Source: Protaetiibacter sp. | GTDB lineage: Bacteria; Actinomycetota; Actinomycetes; Actinomycetales; Microbacteriaceae | Assembly: GCA_030150265.1 (NCBI GenBank) | Contig: JASLGG010000041.1 | Coordinates: 1-43,292, forward strand | Direction of reading: 5' to 3' | Length of the DNA: 43,292 nt | Shown here: positions 40,908 to 43,292 of the stretch, one piece after another | Position numbering within the stretch: the stretch's first letter is position 1 | How the letters are laid out: every line of letters starts with the position of its first letter | The notes under the pieces: generated by a model | What the model was told of the DNA's origin: nothing | Database searches by the model: none | The model's input: only the letters and a program-made list of their open reading frames with translations | Translations under genes and position numbers: made by a program

Positions 40908-40928
40908 TCCGGCATCCGGGCGGCCCCC

Positions 40929-40934
40929 TAGGAT
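40929..40934 (+). promoter_or_regulatory. TAGGAT -10 element, leaderless promoter
   Basis: TAGGAT ends 6 bases before ATG 40941. Confidence 0.5.
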
Positions 40935-40940
40935 CGCCGC

Positions 40941-41378
40941 ATGGGACTTTTCCGCCGCCGTGGCGTCGACACGAGCCTGCCGCGCGATGACCGGGGGTTC
41001 GGCAGCTTCGACGACTACGTCTACAACCTGGCTCCGCGCAACAAGCGCGTCACGATCGTGCTCGCGGGTTCCGACCCGCACCAGGACGAGCTGCGCGAGC
41101 TCGCGGAGTCGGGGGCGACCGAGTTCGAGACGGCGATCTCGCCGCGCAGCATGCAGGCGGAGGGGCAGGACGCCCCCATCGAGGTGCGGCTGTTCACCGG
41201 CCGCCGGGTGAGCGGCGTCGTCGGGAGCGTGCCGCGCGGACTCGAGTCGGTCGTCGACGAGAACCTGCGACGTCTCGACGACAAGGGCCTCAAGGTGCGC
41301 ATCCCGGTGCGCCTCGACAGCAAGGGCGGACGCTACCGCGTCGTGCTGCTCATGGGTGCCCTGAAGGACGCGCGGTAG
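40941..41378 (+). CDS. Small conserved-looking hypothetical protein
   Basis: A 145-residue soluble protein starting MGLFRRRGVD. It has a basic N-terminus, then FGSFDDYVYNLAPRNKRVTIVLAGSDPHQDELREL and a strand-rich second half (APIEVRLFTGRRVSGVVGSVPRGLESVVDENLRRL, then GLKVRIPVRLDSKGGRYRVVLLMG). The second half has the look of a HIRAN- or LytTR-like small beta domain, but I cannot assign a family. The start is fixed by the TAGGAT -10 6 bases upstream. Its last 13 bases are duplicated beyond the repeat element that follows. Confidence 0.7.
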   Translation: MGLFRRRGVDTSLPRDDRGFGSFDDYVYNLAPRNKRVTIVLAGSDPHQDELRELAESGATEFETAISPRSMQAEGQDAPIEVRLFTGRRVSGVVGSVPRGLESVVDENLRRLDDKGLKVRIPVRLDSKGGRYRVVLLMGALKDAR

Positions 41379-41436
41379 GGCGGGTCTCGATACGCCGCTG
41401 CGCGGCTACTCGACCAGCGGGTGGACGCGCGGTAGG
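41366..41436. repeat. Dispersed palindromic element flanked by a 14-bp direct repeat
   Basis: GGACGCGCGGTAGG occurs at 41366-41379 and again at 41423-41436. Between them lies GGTCTCGATACGCCGC-TGC-GCGGCTACTCGACCAGC (41383-41418), an imperfect inverted repeat with the stem GCCGC/GCGGC. The first direct-repeat copy includes the stop codon of the preceding gene. The layout resembles the insertion of a short palindromic element with duplication of the target. A related copy lies at 14541-14600. Confidence 0.7.
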
Positions 41437-41437
41437 C

Positions 41438-41803
41438 CTACTCGGCCTGCGCCGCGGCGATCTTCTCGCGCACCTCGTCCATGTCGAGGGCGCGGATCTG
41501 CCCGATGAGGTCCTCGAGCACGTGACCGGGCAGGGCGCCGGCCTGCGAGAACACGCCGATGCCGTCGCGGAAGGCCATGAGCGTGGGGATGGAGCGGATG
41601 TCGAGCGCGCCCGACAGCGCCTGCTCGGCATCCGTGTCGACCTTGGCGAAGGTGATGTCGGGGTGGTTCTCGCTCGCCTTCTCGAAGATCGGGCCGAACG
41701 CCTGGCAGGGGCCGCACCAGGCGGCCCAGAAGTCGACGAGCACGATGCCGTCGCCCAGCACGGTGTTCTCGAAGGTCGTGGAGTTCAGCTCGACGGTCGC
41801 CAT
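41438..41803 (-). CDS. trxA: Thioredoxin
   Basis: A 121-residue thioredoxin. The redox motif is WCGPC (C30, C33) and the cis-proline is P73 in RSIPT. FWAAWCGPCQAFGPIFEKAS and KVDTDAEQALSGALDIRSIPTLMAFRDG cover the typical fold, with a C-terminal extension of about 12 residues. It is a general disulfide reductase working with thioredoxin reductase, which is not in this window. TAACCT (41810-41815, minus) ends 6 bases before the ATG, so the transcript is probably leaderless. Confidence 0.94.
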   Translation of the reverse strand: MATVELNSTTFENTVLGDGIVLVDFWAAWCGPCQAFGPIFEKASENHPDITFAKVDTDAEQALSGALDIRSIPTLMAFRDGIGVFSQAGALPGHVLEDLIGQIRALDMDEVREKIAAAQAE

Positions 41804-41809
41804 GTGACC

Positions 41810-41815
41810 AGGTTA
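41810..41815 (-). promoter_or_regulatory. TAACCT -10 element, leaderless promoter of thioredoxin
   Basis: On the minus strand TAACCT ends 6 bases before ATG 41803. Confidence 0.5.
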
Positions 41816-41885
41816 GGGGAGGCTCCGGATGTCGCGCTGGCTCGCGGGAATACTCACGGCATCCGTCCGGTTGGATGGGATATCA

Positions 41886-41897
41886 ATGCAAATGCAT
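41886..41897. promoter_or_regulatory. ATGCA-AA-TGCAT inverted repeat upstream of the LLM oxidoreductase gene
   Basis: ATGCA and TGCAT flank AA, 28 bases before ATG 41925. The size and position suit a MarR-type operator, and a possible MarR gene starts at the right end of the window. Confidence 0.45.
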
Positions 41898-41924
41898 AGA
41901 ACTACCGAGGGAACGGAACCCGTC

Positions 41925-43130
41925 ATGAGCAGCCAGATGCAGTTCGGCATCTTCAGCGTGAGCGACATCACGCGCGACCCCACCACCGGGGAGACGCCGA
42001 GCGAGGCGCAGCGCATCCAGGACATCGTCACGATCGCGAAGCACGTGGAGGAGGCCGGTCTCGACGTCTTCGCGATCGGCGAGCACCACAACCCGCCGTT
42101 CTTCTCGAGCTCGCCCACGACGACGCTCGCCTACATCGGCGCGCAGACCACGGACCTCATCCTCTCCACGGCGACGACCCTCATCACCACCAACGACCCG
42201 GTGAAGATCGCCGAGGACTACGCGATGCTGCAGCACCTGACGGGCGGCCGCGTCGACCTCGTGATGGGCCGCGGCAACACGGGGCCGGTCTACCCCTGGT
42301 TCGGCCAGGACATCCGCCAGGGGCTGCCGCTCGCGATCGAGAACTACGCCCTGCTGCGCGAGCTGTGGGAGAAGGACGTCGTCGACTGGGAGGGCAAGTT
42401 CCGCACCTCCCTGCAGGGCTTCACGGCCACCCCGCGCCCGCTCGACGGCGTCGCGCCCTTCGTGTGGCACGGCTCCATCCGCACGCCCGAGATCGCCGAG
42501 CAGGCCGCCTACTACGGCGACGGCTTCTTCGCGAACAACATCTTCTGGCCGAAGGAGCACTACAAGCGCCTGATCGACTTCTACCGCCAGCGCTTCGAGC
42601 ACTACGGCCACGGCACCGCGAAGCAGGCGATCGTGGGCCTCGGCGGCCAGGCGTACATCGCGAAGAAGTCGCAGGATGCCTGGAACGAGTTCCGCCCCTA
42701 CTACAACGAGGCCCCGGTCTACGGCAACGGCCCCCGCATGGAGGACTTCGTCGACCAGACCCCGCTCTCCGTGGGCAGCCCGCAGGAGATCATCGACAAG
42801 ACGCTGACCTTCCAGGAGTACTTCGGCGACTACCAGCGCCAGCTGTTCCTGATGGATCACGCCGGCCTGCCGCTGGGCAAGGTGCTCGACCAGCTCGAGC
42901 TGCTGGGCGGCGAGGTGGTGCCCGTGCTGCGCAAGGAGCTGGCCGCGCGCCGCGATCCCGAGGTGCCCGAGACCCCGTCGCACGCCTCCCGGGTGAAGGA
43001 GAAGTACGGCGACGAGGCGCCTCGCCAGCCGCGCCCCAACGCCAACCGCGGCGATAACGTGACCGGCGGCTCGCCCTACCAGGACACCGAATCGGGTCGA
43101 CCGAGCAGCGGCTCGGCCTTCGGCCTGTAA
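41925..43130 (+). CDS. LLM class flavin-dependent oxidoreductase (CE1758-like)
   Basis: A 401-residue FMN-dependent luciferase-like monooxygenase. MQFGIFSVSDITRDPTTGETPSEAQRI, IGEHHNPPFFSSSP, LSTATTLITTNDPVKIAEDYAMLQHLTGGRVDLVMGRGNTGPVYPWFG and FANNIFWP are typical of the CE1758 group of actinobacteria, which usually works with a neighbouring FMN reductase. The C-terminal 60 residues are polar and probably disordered, ending in VTGGSPYQDTESGRPSSGSAF. The start at 41925 fits the family N-terminus; upstream in-frame codons cross the inverted repeat. The substrate is unknown. Confidence 0.9.
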   Translation: MSSQMQFGIFSVSDITRDPTTGETPSEAQRIQDIVTIAKHVEEAGLDVFAIGEHHNPPFFSSSPTTTLAYIGAQTTDLILSTATTLITTNDPVKIAEDYAMLQHLTGGRVDLVMGRGNTGPVYPWFGQDIRQGLPLAIENYALLRELWEKDVVDWEGKFRTSLQGFTATPRPLDGVAPFVWHGSIRTPEIAEQAAYYGDGFFANNIFWPKEHYKRLIDFYRQRFEHYGHGTAKQAIVGLGGQAYIAKKSQDAWNEFRPYYNEAPVYGNGPRMEDFVDQTPLSVGSPQEIIDKTLTFQEYFGDYQRQLFLMDHAGLPLGKVLDQLELLGGEVVPVLRKELAARRDPEVPETPSHASRVKEKYGDEAPRQPRPNANRGDNVTGGSPYQDTESGRPSSGSAFGL

Positions 43131-43213
43131 CGCAGAGGCCCTCATACGCACACCGGCGCGCCCGGATCGTCACCAGCCCCGGGCCCGCCTCCCGCTCCGC
43201 AGAGAGATGAATC

Positions 43214-43292
43214 ATGACCACCGCCAACCGCCACGTTGATGTTCGGCTCGCCAACCGAGCCTGGGAGTCGCTGCTCACCGCGCACACGGCGG
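43214..43292 (+). CDS. N-terminus of a possible MarR-family regulator, cut by the window edge
   Basis: A reading frame starts at ATG 43214 after AGAGAG and runs off the end (26 codons: MTTANRHVDVRLANRAWESLL, then TAHTA). The stretch AWESLLTAHTA resembles the first helix of MarR proteins, but too little is visible to be sure. It lies 83 bases after the LLM oxidoreductase gene and could regulate it. Confidence 0.5.
   Translation, partial: MTTANRHVDVRLANRAWESLLTAHTA

Overview
The window is one continuous, gene-dense stretch of a GC-rich Gram-positive chromosome. The gene order hemW - hrcA - dnaJ - rsmE - (APH) - HIT - phoH - ybeY - CBS/CorC - era, followed by leuA, recO, uppS and rpsO, together with heavy use of gcatcc/ggatgc hexamers and many leaderless starts, points to an actinobacterium, most likely of the family Microbacteriaceae (inference; no marker rRNA is present). 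About 50 protein-coding genes were called, one of them a 14-residue leader peptide. Two genes are cut by the window ends (lepA on the left, a short N-terminus on the right). I saw no rRNA, tRNA, CRISPR array, transposase or prophage gene.

Layout. 1-960: 3' part of lepA, with an odd 98-bp direct repeat at the very edge. 1027-5024: small accessory plus-strand genes (two SHOCT-tailed membrane paralogs, a phosphoribosyltransferase-like protein, a YjbR protein, a small acidic protein, a DUF1990 protein). 5041-8157 (minus): a PadR - HAAS membrane protein - ABC ATPase - ABC permease operon with a palindromic operator. 8224-11343: hemW and an unfamiliar 604-residue lipoprotein with a glycine-zipper segment. 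11405-12197 (minus): two DUF4870 membrane proteins. 12372-21223: the housekeeping run from hrcA to era, interrupted by a minus-strand VanZ-RDD fusion. 21319-25484: a LuxR-type two-component system and a MacB/FtsX-like ABC exporter; ATCC...GGAT palindromes lie upstream of both transcription units. 25509-27541 (minus): a cysteine-rich lipoprotein and an aldo/keto reductase. 27620-29504: leuA preceded by a leaderless Leu-rich leader peptide and an attenuator-like hairpin. 29598-31033 (minus): a UPF0126/TRIC channel and an NAD(P)-binding protein. 31086-35656: recO, an ArsR-SRPBCC pair with an operator over the start codon, uppS, a membrane protein and a PrsW-like protease. 35671-38515 (minus): a membrane protein, a MarP-like periplasmic protease and a YggU protein. 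38658-43292: rpsO, a CASTOR/POLLUX-like channel, a small unknown protein, thioredoxin, an LLM flavin oxidoreductase and the start of a possible MarR regulator.

The most consistent regulatory theme is leaderless transcription: more than twenty starts carry a TAnnnT-like -10 hexamer (TAGGGT, TAGGAT, TAGCGT, GAGACT and similar) ending 5-7 bases, usually 6, before the start codon. Genes inside operons instead use ATGA/GTGA/TGATG overlaps or Shine-Dalgarno sites. The observations most worth following are the leuA leader, the twin ATCCCGCGGGAT palindromes, the phased CTCCCGCCG repeats before uppS, the dispersed GGTCTCGA...CGACCAGC element flanked by a 14-bp direct repeat at 41.4 kb, and the 604-residue lipoprotein. 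I did not find a clear, wholly new multi-gene system; most of the window is core genome.
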